Positions 13,072 to 25,552 are shown, numbered from the stretch's first letter. The stretch is 64,000 bases of DNA from Antedon mediterranea (GCF_964355755.1 NC_092672.1:29940501-30004500), one strand, 5' to 3'. A program made the numbers and translations. Notes: generated by a model from the sequence alone, not told the origin.

Positions 13072-13165
13072 GTAAAAAATGTTTACATAATTAGGTAAAA
13101 ATGTTTACATAATTAGGTAAAAATGTTTACATAATTAGGTAAAAATGTTTACATATTATTATACA
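13072..13165. repeat. 22-bp tandem repeat between copies 2 and 3
   Basis: About four units of AATGTTTACATAATTAGGTA (22-bp period) occur in the spacer between copy 2 and copy 3. The last unit is degenerate. The spacer from 12899 to about 13235 contains no other recognisable feature. Confidence 0.8.
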
Positions 13166-13917
13166 GTTAAATTGTTTACATATTATTAGTAGGTAGGCTT
13201 AGGTTTGCATTTAGGTAAAAACAAAAAATAACATATTAGTTTATTTATTAAGTAGAAAAGGTTTACATTTCTAACTATGTTTTAAGAAATTACATGATAT
13301 TTTCGCCTAGACTGTTCGATTCACAATATCGCGATAAAACTTGCTCTATTGTGTTTCAACTTTGACAAACTTTATTCTGTTTTGAATTCTTTTGTAGAAT
13401 ATAATATTAACTAAATGTAATGAAAATATTATCATTATTGATAGGCTATAGATAATTAGACTACCGTATACGACAATCCATGAGATCAATTGTTTTTTTA
13501 ATGCGTTGCTGAGGTCAAAGTTCAATAATCAAGAATGGTTACTCAATTATTTAGTGAAGCATCCATTCATTGAATTTAGTTACTACTGCTGTAAGTAAGG
13601 AAGATTCTAAATCTCATCGCCAGAGCGCCTCTTTAGTTTACGCAGGCGCATTTAATTCCTATAAGTAAACTATCTTAAACGTTGAGGGCACTTTTGGAAC
13701 GTGGTTCCTCCAAGGTCACTGGTTTTTTTTTTTCAATTATGCATTTAAATAGTTAATTAATATTCATTCATTACTACCGGTAATCTATAGTTTGGCCTAA
13801 AATTATAAAAAATTCACATTTTATGATAAAGTTTTGTTCAATACAAATTTAAATTATCTCTTATTGTTAACACAAATCATGCATTCACACGTTTGTATTG
13901 TGCTACATTTTTTGAAT

Positions 13918-14043
13918 ATGTATGCAAGCGTAGTAGGATTACAATGTCAGTTTATTAACAGAAAGAATGTAACCAACATACATACTTCGGAAGTAGATGT
14001 TCAAGTAACAAGTCAATCCGTTTTAACAAGAGAAAAACTCACG
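13918..14043 (+). other. Open in-frame extension upstream of the signal peptide
   Basis: In copies 2 and 3 the frame is open from an upstream ATG (MYASVVGLQCQF) through to the signal-peptide ATG. Between them the DNA has one single-base and one 10-base indel whose sum keeps the frame. This may be 5' UTR or a longer N terminus. A signal peptide normally sits at the very N terminus, so the downstream ATG is preferred. Confidence 0.35.
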
Positions 14044-17000
14044 ATGTATTTGATTATTTGTTTTTGTTTCCTTTTCAACTTTTTGAATTCTAATGCGGGT
14101 GAGTTGATTCTAGTTTTTTTCAAATAGGTAGTACTAAAATAACAATTTTGAAATTCTATGATAGGCCAACTTAATATGCATTCGTACATCCCCAAGAAAT
14201 TGATATTTTCAGTCAACCAAAAACTCGATTCCAATTTGTTTTTGCAAAAAAATATATTAAATACTAATAAATATGTATTAAAAAGTACTAATTTGTATAA
14301 AATAAAATAAAAACTATCTCGAATTAATTTATTGTCTCTAGACATAGTACCCTACGAGTATACGTCATAATATAGACTATAAAGTCCCAAATACAATTAG
14401 TTAGTTTTTAGAAGAAAAAAAAGATGCCTTTATTTATCAATAAAAAAAAATAAAATAATCATATTTCAGCACTCGTGTCTTTTAAAAAGACAGCAACATC
14501 CTCATCTGTATTGAAATCTTCTACATGGAGTGACAGTGATCCTGTGCATGCGACTGACGGGATTGATAAATACACTCCTAATTCGTGTTTCCATTCCGGT
14601 GAGCTAAACTGAAAAAAGCAAGGCCATATACATGGCTGCAGTCGCATGTTCAAGTTAGCGTTTACCGACCGACCTACCGACCAACTGACCGGCATAGTGA
14701 GCTGTAAAAATTACGTAAAGATACCTACATAGACTCCCCTTTAATACTCGTGACCAAATCAGCCGTCGAAATTGGATTTGTTTGGTTGGTAATTTTCATT
14801 TGTATGTTATGATAGTATGTATGCCATGTAGGATGGTTCATTACCATTTTATTCCTCCTTCGTTTTATACGCTAAAATAAACTTGTATGCCATTTTGACA
14901 TTTTTTTATAGGAAAAACACAGATTGGTGAATGGTTAGAGATTGATCTTGAAGAGAATTATAACATATCAACAGTTGTTATCATTAATAGAATAAGTACG
15001 GTAACCTTATTACTTCTCATTTAAATTTGTATTTATCCACTCATTTATAATTATTTTTACAAATCAATTTATTTGTTTATATCTATTTTTTCTTTTGTAT
15101 GTTTTTCATTTTATTTTTTATTTTTTCTATTGTAAGGTAAAGGTAAAGTCCAAAACTAAGCTAATGCTAACGGCCGTGGTGCCCATCTCTATTTCTTTAG
15201 CGTTTGGGCCAGACTTCACTAAGTGTGTATGTTTGTAGGGGGTACGCCACTCTTCCCGCACAAACGAGTTTGTTTTACCTTTCCAATACTTTTTACATAG
15301 GCCTACCGGTACCCATTTCTATCATCTAGGTGGGGAGGAACAATGTGGATAAAGAATCTTGCTCAAGGACTCAACACTGCAGTGACCGAGCCGGGACTTG
15401 AACCAGCAACCTCTTGATTGGAAGTCCAATGCTCTAATGCTCTTTATTTTGTATTATTTTCTTTTTTTTTATTGTTTATTTTATATCTTTCTGATTTTTA
15501 TGTTGTACAATTTTTTATTGTTTCGTTGTTATAAATTGTAATTTTATTTTCATTGTATTCTTTTTCTTTCTATTGTATTAGTTTCCTTCATTTTTTATTT
15601 ATATTGTATCCTTTTTTGCCGAGAATGGTAAAATATAAATGCAATGATACACAATAATCGATTCGTTTTCTTTTAATTTTTTTTTTCAATTTGTTTAATG
15701 AAACATTAAATTTTTATTATCTAATTATTTAATTATGTTAGCTCTGTTAACTTTTCTGGCTGTTTTACTTTATCGTTTTGAATAAGCTTTTCGCTTTTTT
15801 TTGTACCTATTATTGTTATTGATATTACTTTGATTAATATTCATTATTTAAAAATTATTTATACTGTACACTTGATAATAGCATCAGATGCTATCCAACG
15901 TGAACGATTTGTTGGTGCTGAGGTAATGGCAACAGATGAATTGAATGCACAAACAACGTGTGGTCAGCCTATATCGCGTCAAGACGTGTTACGCGCCCCA
16001 TTGATTGATATCACCTGTAACCCACCAATCAGAGGACGCTATGTGAAACTATGGTTTCCGAATAAAATGGAGTACATAACGATTTGTGAAATTAAAGTAT
16101 ATAGTGATGAATTTAAAATGGGTAAGTTTTATCTTATGTTTGTAGTGGACACACTTGGGGAAAGAGAGCAAGACAAAGAAAGAGAATAAAATGAAGTGAT
16201 GACACCAAGATGAAGCAAGTGTGCTTGTCTGGGTATCCAAACTAAATAACGTTCTGATGATAAGCGAAGGTGACCATATCCTAAAGTTTTCAACTTATTT
16301 GGTCACCTTCCACACTCATCATACTTTTTTAAAATCTAAACGTTTAAGTAAAATGTATATTGATGTGTGTGGAAAAGAATTAATAAACAAACAACAAACA
16401 AACAAGTCTGCATCAGAAAATAGTATTATGGATAGCCGGCCATTGATGTTAAAGATGGCACATGATGATGTTGATGATAACAATGATAATAAATAAAGAT
16501 GTATTGTTCCCTGAAAAACAATTTTTACATTTTTGCTTTTGAATATGCCATTTAATGTCATTTAATAGTTGTAGACTTTGAACAAAATTCTAAAAGATCT
16601 AGCTGCAAGCCAATGGATTTTTGGTTGAATTTAACCATTTATTACGTTATTTTATAACTGAAAACATTTTTCCCATTTTTAGTCACGTGCTAACGCAACT
16701 CTACAGTTCACCAAGTCGGTCGGTCGGTCAGTAAACACTAACTCACATTTGAGAGCACGCGACTGAAGCCATTGTATATGTTTTTTCTACGGATGTGATT
16801 AACTTTATTAAAACTACAAAATAACCTATTCAAAGTCTGATTTAATTAATTTTCATTTTTCATGTTTTTGGGGACTGGGACAATACAAATAAATATAATT
16901 ATATTACCGTATATAAATATGAAATATTTATTGATGCAAAGAAGATTTAAATGTAATTTTGAGTGAAAGCTCGTGTTTTCAATTTACAGAGCCTCAGTGT

Positions 17001-18280
17001 GTGACTCCAATCCAAGTCAGTCCGTTGAACAAGACTTACCATTTACAAGATATATCTGGCAACATCAATTACTTAAATGGCTCATCGAATCTGGAATTTA
17101 CTACTGGTATTTATGGCGAGCAAGATGAAGCAGTATTTATAAACCGGGATATTGGTTCTGAAATAACATTAGTCTATGGACACAAAGGCCCAACTTTTAC
17201 CATAGCGTTCTATGTTTACATTGTCGATGGTTCCAAAAAAGTCATAATTTATTCCGATACATTTGAAATAGTATTTGCGTTTCAAGGTAATATACTTGTC
17301 CGCGCGTCAGAAGTAGCAGTTAATTACAACGTGTATGGCGAGGTTATTCGTTGCCATGCCTTGCGTTCTGAAGAGTGGACATTCTTTGCTCTTACTTTCA
17401 ACGGATTCGAAAAAAAAATACGGCTTTGGCGAAACGGGGAGATTGCTTGTATGGCTGACACGGAATTCTCGGAAATCAATTTTGGAAGCATTGTGTTTGG
17501 TAGTGACGAGAGTGTAATGAAGATGGCCAAGCTACAGGTTTATTATGAGAGCCTTGATGAATATGAGATAAAAGAAGCGAGAGACCTGCACAATGTTATT
17601 AGAAGTAAGAATTATTGTCTTGTAAATAGACATATATATCAGGTAATGATTATGATTATCAGTTGAAATCATTGTAATAATCATTATAATCACTAGGCCT
17701 ATCAGATTGTGATTATGATGATAATTACAATGATTTCAACTGATAATCATATATTATTATTTAGTGTTACTTCACTGAGTGTCATCATCATCATAAACGT
17801 ATTCATTTTATTTATTGTTTTGTTATCGTTATTATCAACATATATATTCATTGTATTCTTGTTGTTTCTGGTGTTTGAGTCATAACTCCTTTTATGCATA
17901 TTTTTTTATCCTTTCTAAAATTAGTACTATAGTTTATAGTAAGGTATTTTCTAATAACGCCGTTTTTACTGTCGCCTTTGTCTTTTAATTTATTATGACT
18001 TATAAGTAATATACATTTTTATTATTTTGCAGGTGATGAATGCTCGAAACCAAACCTTTTCCACGTCCACGTTTCCACAACTGGAAATGCGCCACCATCG
18101 GTTATAAGCCGTTCTTCTACACACTCGGAGGTCTTCTGCGTATTGAGATGTCGCAGAAACATAAATTGTTTTGGAATTATTTATAATCACGAAACACAAA
18201 GCTGTGAAGAATTTAACGGAAATAATTTGTCAAATATTGAGACAGATTTAATTCGCAAGTACTACGTAGCAGTTCGGTAA
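14044..18280 (+). CDS. Lectin-like gene copy 3 (complete): signal peptide, FTP, LamG-like, PAN domains
   Basis: Six exons: 14044-14098, 14470-14598, 14912-14995, 15882-16121, 16990-17604 and 18033-18280. They total 1371 nt, 456 codons plus TAA, with all introns phase 1 and GT-AG. Residues 1-19 are a hydrophobic signal peptide (MYLIICFCFLFNFL). Residues about 20-165 are a fucolectin/F5-8C-like (FTP) domain with HATDG, CFHS, GEWLEIDL, VVIINRI, CNPPIRGRYVKLW and ICEIKVY. Residues about 175-370 are a LamG/concanavalin-like jelly roll (GPTFTIAFYV, EEWTFFALTFNG, LDEYEIKEARD). Residues about 377-456 are a PAN/Apple domain with closely spaced cysteines. No membrane segment follows, so secretion is predicted. 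By family knowledge it may bind fucose or other glycans in immunity or adhesion; that role is inference. The start is chosen by the signal peptide; the frame stays open upstream to a further ATG at 13918. Confidence 0.8.
15133..15442 (-). mobile_element. tRNA-derived SINE-like element in intron 3 of copy 3
   Basis: On the minus strand the element starts with tRNA-like sequence including GGTTCAAGTCCCGG, a box B match, followed by a body with GTCCTTGAGCAAGATTC and TCCACATTG. This layout, tRNA-like head then a body of this kind, recurs in marine animal SINEs. Copies 1 and 2 lack it, so it inserted after the duplication. Exact ends are uncertain. Confidence 0.6.
16494..16893. mobile_element. Degenerate family D inverted-repeat element in intron 4 of copy 3
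   Basis: The ends read AAAGATGTATTGTTCC and GGGACAATACA, imperfect inverted repeats matching the better-preserved element at 49464-49782. The interior holds a second insertion around 16690-16790 with GTCGGTCGGTCGGTCAG, a piece also seen at 14630-14700 and 23370-23455 in the other orientation. No coding sequence. Confidence 0.5.
17652..17750. repeat. 27-bp perfect inverted repeat in intron 5 of copy 3
   Basis: The left arm 17652-17678 (ATGATTATCAGTTGAAATC and following) is exactly complementary to 17724-17750, and pairing extends imperfectly inward. Copies 1 and 2 have only the left arm, so the right arm was added in copy 3 by a local inverted duplication. Confidence 0.8.
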
Positions 18281-19880
18281 ACTGATTGCAAGTTTACAAT
18301 TGTGATTTAGGCATACTATTACCGAAAATAGAGTAAAGAAGGCTACATGGCTTTCTCCCTCCCTAAAATGTATTATGCGAAAAAGTACACAGTAATTTCA
18401 TTTACTATTTTAAAATATTTCGAACGCGGCAGCATTGATACAAATCAAATTTGACTTGGAAAATTAAACATCACAGATCGCTTTATATTACCGATACCGA
18501 TTTGATATTTGGGATGATTTAACATTTGGGAGAAAATTTGTCAAAATTATTAAATTAAATTATTAAAATTATTAAAATATGTTCTTAGTCAGCCAATTAT
18601 CTTTTGATAACGTCATCACGTCTACAAATTTGATTGACCTTGGTAACGTAATGTCACGTGTATTATTATTATGAATGGTTTATTATTCTACGTGTCATTC
18701 AAAGTATATTGAGCCCCCTTTCGCTCTTGTAGCTGAATTGTATTATCATCAGAAAAATAAAATTAAAAAAAAACATAACCTGACTTGGCATAAAGAAATA
18801 TGATAAAATGAATTGTATTATGCTGGACTCTAACTAAATAAAATTTAAAAAAACTAATAAAAATACAAGAAGACATAATAAAATAAAATGATAATAACAA
18901 ATAAATAAATGAAATAAAAATAAAAATATATTAATAAAGCAATAAAAATACATAAACACATCAGGCACAGAGAAAGAAATAAAAATAATGAATCAAAATA
19001 AATGAAACATGAGACAGAGACAGCAATATTTCATGACAGTTTCAGAGAAAGGAAGTTGTTCATGTTAATTCTGACTAAATGAAATGTTCAGTAAATGTAT
19101 TCAGTACACACATTTAAAGTCATTAAACAATTAGTGTTAGCAGATAAATGTGATATCAAAGAACTTATAACACAAGAATCTACTGTTCGTCCGAAGCGCG
19201 TGACAATTTCGAAAGGCATTGTGGGATAGAATAGAGCTAATGGGTGGCGCCATGGAGAAGCGCGCCCGCATCAAATTAGAAAGTCAAAATCATAAAGGGG
19301 ATCTGCTAATACCATTAGGGTGGGGGGGGGGGGGGTAGAGTAATTGACTGAGCCCTCTATTGGAGTAGTACGCCCTCAACAAATTAGAAAGTCAAAATCA
19401 TAGAGGGGATCTGCTATATTATAATACTATAGGGGAGATAGAGTAATTGACTGAGCCCTCTATAGGAATTAATAGTTTTGACTTCCTAGTTTGGAGGGGG
19501 CGCTGCTCCATGCTGTGAAATGGCGTCGCCCAGTTTGACCTTTTAACCCTGTACTTCCGATACTGTGTTTTGAATGCAAATTGAAGAACAGGAGATTATA
19601 AGTTATAAGTTCTTTGGTGATATTTAATGTTGTATATTGTTTGTTATTGCATTAAATTAGATATATATTGTACAACGGTAGAGCTTTAACGTTAACATTT
19701 CTATTCTATCATTCACAATTTATCAAACATTATCTAGTAAATTGATGTAAGAGTTTGCATATGACAGTTGTTGTAGTAGTAGTTGTTGATAGACAATTAA
19801 AGTAATTAACTAAATACGAATAACCGAATAACAACAATATAAATCAAGCATTTTTTTTTTCATTTGTTCACTTTTGAAAC
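18033..19880 (+). repeat. Duplicated 3' block, copy 3 member (pairs with 5637-7190)
   Basis: Exon 6 and about 1.3 kb downstream match the end of copy 1 closely, including the CCTTGGTAACGTAATGTCACGT stretch near 18638 (6251 in copy 1). They do not match the end of copy 2 beyond exon 6. Similarity stops near 19880. The copy 3 version is longer because of the insertion at 19157-19616. Confidence 0.75.
19157..19616. mobile_element. 460-bp MITE with target-site duplication
   Basis: The element is bounded by exact 15-bp inverted repeats CAAAGAACTTATAAC and GTTATAAGTTCTTTG and flanked by direct GTGATAT on both sides (19150-19156 and 19617-19623). The paralogous flank of copy 1 (about 6932) has a single GTGATAT and no insert, giving the empty site. 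The interior contains two near-copies of an about 100-bp unit and a G homopolymer near 19321-19335. It is non-coding. A 7-8 bp duplication suggests a hAT-like family, which is inference. Confidence 0.8.
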
Positions 19881-22800
19881 ATTTCCATTTTGTTTTGCTT
19901 TGTGTGGTTTTGAGGTGTTCTGGAAACGCGATTTACATACAACATGTTTACTGCGCACCCTTGTGGCCGTTTAATCGTAGAGTTAGAAAACGTTAATACA
20001 ACAAATGATTTACTCGATATTTTTCTGTAGAGGCCTATCTTCTCATATTTCATTCCGATTACGCGGCCAGTCTACGCGTGGCGGCAACCGAAAATTGCTC
20101 TTCGCGTACTCAAACATTATCCGTTTTGTTTTTTCATGTGACTATGATGACGCAGTATACCCACATGCACATTTAGGAATCTGTAATTGGTTGTTCAGAA
20201 AATTTAACCAAATATTTTAAACTTCTTTTCGCTAATACAGAGAAAAGCAAAAATTAATTTAGCTTATTAACCTAAGATTTTATCAAAACCGGCGACGGCA
20301 TAGAGATATCACTATTCGGTTATTAGCGTTTTAGCGAAATATAATGCAACGCCGGATTCACTCTATTTGGCATGCGCAAATATCTGCCGGGCTTATTTTA
20401 ATCTTACAGCAGACTACTTGCCGCGTCGTAATAGAACGTCAAACTGAACGAATATAAAATTTATTCCTCATTTAATTGTTGGTCTTTTTATTTTGTATCG
20501 TAATTAATCCTTTCAAGGTGTTTCTGGAAATTAACAGTTGACGTGTGTACAGAATTATAATAGTTATGCCTTGTTATGGTTTGTTGTCACGTTTCCATAG
20601 TAACTTATTTATGTGAACAGCTAATTGAATTCAAAATAGTAACTGCTTTGTTTTCTTTCGCTCGTTTTACGTCCCTTGAGTTGCTATAAGCTAATAACTA
20701 ATAAGCTTATTGATTAAAATACTTTACATAATTATTAACTGTTTAACGTTTTTATTATCTCAAGGATAAAACTGCTCGTAGTGCTCCTCTGTGATATATA
20801 GGCTAACGTCTTTTTTATCCCGAAATAACTCGTTACAAATATTTGTCTGTGTAGGCCTACCTATTGTTGTTTTAAGAACCACTAAACATGTTCCTCCTAG
20901 CTCAAAATGCTCTTGTTTTTTTCAGGATAAGACTAAAAAAAGATGTTACAATTAATAGTATATAGGCGTACCGTGCATATTTTATCCCATTTTAATGATT
21001 GAAAGTACTGTACATGTATTATAGCCGTGTTTGTAAAAAAAATAATTAACTGATTCGCAACGTTATAGGCCTAAATATTCTACTAGTGGAAATTATAATA
21101 AATGTTCAACTACCGCGGCAAAATTCGAGAACCGAAATTATTTTTGACATTATAAGCAAATACAAATTTACTTTATAATAAACTGGTGTACTTTAATATT
21201 ATAGTGAATAGTTGTTTAGTAGAATAATAGGAAGAACATTTTCATGAATAGGAGAGTCCGAAATCGCTAAAGGTTGAAGAAATAGAAACATAATAATTGC
21301 AAAATTATGGTGGGAAAATTGCGAAAGTAGGCTGGAGAAATAGAACAATTGCGAAGTAGGCTGGAGAAATAGAACAATTGCGAAGTAGGCTGGAAAATAG
21401 AAACATTTGGAAAGTCTAGGTAGGAAAATAAAGCTGGAGAAATAGGAAAATTGTGAAAGTAGGCTGGAGAAATAGTAGAATTCCTATAGACTGGAAAAAT
21501 AGGAAAAGATGTTGTAGAAACAGGACAAATTGCGAATAAACTGGAGAAAGAGGACAATTTGCGAAAGGAAAATTGCAAAAGTGGGTCTGAGAAATGGAAT
21601 ACGAAAGTATCATGTTGGAGAAATAGGGAAATGGAAACAGTAGGAATATATTCTTACTTTTTTATGGATAATATTTTCTGAAGTGAATAATAAATGAAAC
21701 ATTAACTTAGCTAATAAGAAAACCCTTTTTTCAATTATAATAGACAAGAAAGACAGTTAACAGAATGCAAAAGTTTGCCAAATGTGACGTCATTGCCGTT
21801 CTTATGTAACGATATGCTGTATATCAACCCGGATGCTGATATTGATTAGCGTATTTTTTTACTATTACAATTTGTTCACACTAACAATGTAGGGGGTAGA
21901 AAATTAGTATTGTCTGCGCTTACACGCAATCAATCATAACCTGACCAATCAATATAATCCCGTCTGATATGATGGATGATGAATAAGCACCATTGTCAAT
22001 GTATTAACCATGTTATTCTTCTTATATGTTATTATATTTTCCGTGTGGTACAACATGTTGCCTTTCCAAACAAGACAATTTAACGCGCAGTCTAGGTCAA
22101 AAGAGGAGATAATAAACGCGCGGGATAAGCATTTTTTAAGAGATGACTTTCGCCTAAAATAAAAACAAATGGTAGATAATTTACTAATTTATTTACAATT
22201 GTTCAAAGAGAATAAATTCACGCTAGCTTTAATGTCAAAGCATTTAATGAAATTCAATCAATTGAAATTTTACACCTGCCGGTTAAAGTGTTTCTTTGAT
22301 CGTTCCGATACTTCATGATAATTAACTTCATTATACTGGGAAGGATTTCACTCTAATTTAACCTCGATACATATATATTGATAATGCGCAAGACAGTAGA
22401 AATTGATTTTTTTACCTTTTTACCGACAGTCGCTTAGGATGTGGAGTTTTTTTAGTAAAATTGTCAAAACCTGCATTTTTATAGTATGCCTGAAATATTT
22501 TAACTTGAAAGTTCTTACAAAAAGTAAAGAGATTAGGACTCGAATTTGACTTTAAAATTACTATATTATTATAATTGGAACAAATAGTTTTTGTTTATAT
22601 TTCCGGTTCCCGTGCTGTCCTGTTTTCCTCACAAGCTTTGCTTTTTTTTTATTTTGCCTCTGTTAGTTCTATCAAATTATTGTATAGTTTATTTTATGAA
22701 CTATGAAATAAATGTAACTTTTGAATCGAATATTCGTTTTTAATATTTGAATGTAATGTGTTTGTACAGCTAAGTCATAAACGTTAATAAATAAACAATT

Positions 22801-23540
22801 TCGTTTGCTATTATTATATGATATTGGGTTATCCACTTCATAGCGTGTAATAATAATTATTCTTCTATTGTATCATGTGACCTTCAAGCTATATTTGTAC
22901 TGCAAAACCAACGATAGACCTACTTCAACTTATACGATATAGTATTGTATTATTATTACTTGATACAGGGATGATGTATACAGTACAGTAAGCCCCAGGC
23001 AAAACTTAGTCATGCATGACAAATGGACGCGCTGCGCCGAGCCAAATAGTCTGGACATTAAACTGTATAATGTTTGGACATTTGATAGAGGCCAAATCGG
23101 GGAAGAGTTATTTAACCAAATAAATCTACTCATATCAGATCGATCTGAGGCAATTTTTTTTTAAATGATGTGATGTGATCAAAGTATAAACAAACTCTTT
23201 TGTTTCACATTGTGTCCACACTGACGTTTTATTCACCGGGTGATCATGTGTCCACACTAATGACCATTATGTTTGCATAAGTAGTCATTATTTCTCCAAC
23301 AAATTTCTATGGCAATTTTGTGATGTAATAAATAAAAGTACGTATTGAAATCATACATTTTGAACAAACAAGGCCATATACATAGCTGCAGTCGCGTGCG
23401 CAAATTTGAGTTAGTGTTTACCGACCGACCGACTGACATAGTGTGCTGTAGAGTCGCGTTTGCATGCGACTAAAAACGACACACGTAAGCTACTGATTAG
23501 AGTGTATAAACGTGGATACCAGTGTATCATGTATCAGGAA
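19881..23540. other. Intergenic, no gene recognised
   Basis: No frame here shows domain-like sequence, and no plausible exon pairs were found on either strand. It holds the minisatellite at 21267-21640 and, near 23370-23455, a repeat with CCGACCGACCGAC also present at 14630-14700. The rest is AT-rich DNA with scattered AGGCCTA motifs. Confidence 0.5.
21267..21640. repeat. Degenerate minisatellite, about 27-bp unit
   Basis: Units of the form GTAGGCTGGAGAAATAGAAC followed by AATTGCGAA repeat for about 370 bp with substitutions and length changes. Open frames on the minus strand across it are repeat artefacts. Confidence 0.75.
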
Positions 23541-23545
23541 AGTTG

Positions 23546-23775
23546 AAAAACGATCGACGATAAATAGACAAATATGCATTTTTCATACATAAAACAAAAG
23601 AAATATAAAAACTTTTCATTCTAGAACTATAGAATAACCATCTATGCTTCCTTGATGAAAATATTATTTTTATCAAAGACAGCATAAATGATTATCCTAT
23701 ATAACGAAAGCCTTTCTAATTTCTTTTGTTTTATGTAATAAAAATGCATATATTTATCGTCGATCGTTATCGTCC
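23546..23775. mobile_element. Foldback element F1
   Basis: The ends AACGATCGACGATAAATA (near 23550) and TATTTATCGTCGATCGTT (23751) are inverted repeats. Pairing continues inward through AAAACAAAAGAAAT and ATTTCTTTTGTTTT. Non-coding. It abuts element F2, with which it shares a 25-bp direct repeat. Confidence 0.65.
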
Positions 23776-23791
23776 AAGTGTAAATGGGCTT

Positions 23792-24011
23792 TAAAGCCTG
23801 TTTTCCTGTCGACGTTATTCGACGCTATCGTCGTTGATCGTTAACAGTTCAACGACGATCGTTTGAAAACGATCAAGTTGAAATAATACCGATAGCGAGT
23901 ACCTTTTTCTGTAAATCGTTAACATTTCAATGTTTACGTAGAAGGTCGCCGATTATTTATCGTCGATCGTTATCGTCCTACCTACTAACGTCGACAGGAA
24001 AACAGGCTTTA
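23792..24011. mobile_element. MITE F2 with about 25-bp terminal inverted repeats
   Basis: The element runs from TAAAGCCTGTTTTCCTGTCG to its inverted copy CGACAGGAAAACAGGCTTTA. The repeats are about 25 bp and nearly perfect. The interior is rich in GATCGTT and CGACGATCG motifs. A direct repeat starting TATTTATCGTCGATCG occurs in F1 (23751-23775) and here (23954-23978). Confidence 0.75.
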
Positions 24012-25369
24012 GGTCTATGATACCTCAATGGTCAATGATACATGTGTAAAACTACGTTAAAGCAGAGACACATTTACATACAGCAGTTGGTTTTCAAGTT
24101 CATCAAACTATAAGTTCTCACCACCACCAATAAAATGTTAGTCAATTTATTGATATTTAATTATGTTTACCCTCGCTGATATTATTTCTTCATGTAAGGT
24201 ATCGAGGCGTTTTCTTCACTAAAAAATCCAATATCCTTTAATATTAATTCTAGACTAGGCATATTATTTGTAATAACTCAATCGACCAATACATATTTAT
24301 TTTGTTTTGTTTTGTTTTTGGTCGATTTTATCAATCAAGCGTATAACAACAAGATAACAGTTTCTAATTAAATATTATATTGTGTTTTGATTGTATAAAT
24401 TGTTCATTGTACACTCTTTATCAATTTTCCTGGAGAGTCTAAAGTTGAAAGATATTCAATATACTTAGTATTAACCTAAACTATAGTGTCATGCTAGTAT
24501 TAGCCTAAAATTGATAAAGAGTTTAGGCTGTATCAAACTAAACGTTGCCGCAAATCATTTGTTTTGTAATTCTATTGTATTTAATTGTAAGTTTGTTAGA
24601 TCTATTTAATTTATTGGTTTTCTTTTCTTTCATTATATATTTGTATATTATATATATATCAACCATATAAATGTCAACCAACCAAATTTCATTTGTAGGA
24701 CCTATTTGTAAAAATGACAATAATGACTATCGTATCGTATTAAATATAAATAATTGTTTAAAAAATTTTTTTTTTAAACCAAATATGGTAACCCAAAACA
24801 GCATTATACTGGCAATCAAGGCGCCCTCATTATATAAAATAATCTATACAAAAATATAACTTTACAACTATATTATACAAAAATACACAATACGTATACC
24901 GTAGTGATTTTTCTTTCGGCGTCCAATACTTTTTTTAGAAGAGACTTCTAATTATTTATTGACAATGCATTTCTCAGTTTGGAGGTAGCATATTCAGAGG
25001 TTGGTTCTCTGTGGTGAAATAAAACTGTTACTGAAAGTTTCTGTTTTAGAAAAAGGGACGAACATTTCCCCTCACTGGCACTTGAGTACGTCGATTTGGA
25101 ATTCTATCTATAATATAACTAGAGATTTGGTCATATCTCTCATTTAGTTTATTATAGGCCTATAAATATGTTAACGATTTCTACAGACATCTTCAATGTT
25201 CATTTATTCCATGTATACTCAACGTCACGTGCCCGATTAAAGGGTAATTTCAAAACATTCCAAAAATAAAAGGTAAAACGGTGTCAACTTGGAGAATATT
25301 TTGTCAATCGCTCTTCAACATGGCGTTGTATCCGCATCTTCTGTGTCATCATCGACCAAAGACACATTC

Positions 25370-25475
25370 CCCTGGAATAGAAGGTCAACCTTTCAAGGGT
25401 CGGGGTATCAAAAGTCAAGCTGTCAAGGATCAGGATATCAAGGGTCAAGCTATCAAGGGTCAAGATTACCAAAGT
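25370..25475. repeat. Short tandem repeat, ATCAAGGGTCAAGCT-type
   Basis: Five or more imperfect 15-18-bp units occur. Open frames across them read as hexapeptide-like repeats (IKGQA, or YQGSS in another frame). No splice or homology support for coding. Confidence 0.6.
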
Positions 25476-25552
25476 TATCTATCTAGTCTCAAGTATTATA
25501 ACTTACATATTATTTATAGGTCTTCAAGGGGGTTAAACCATCTATCCCATTT

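Noticed and set aside
21267-21613. Two overlapping minus-strand open frames rich in Phe/Ser/Pro
   Set aside because: They are translations of the 27-bp minisatellite.
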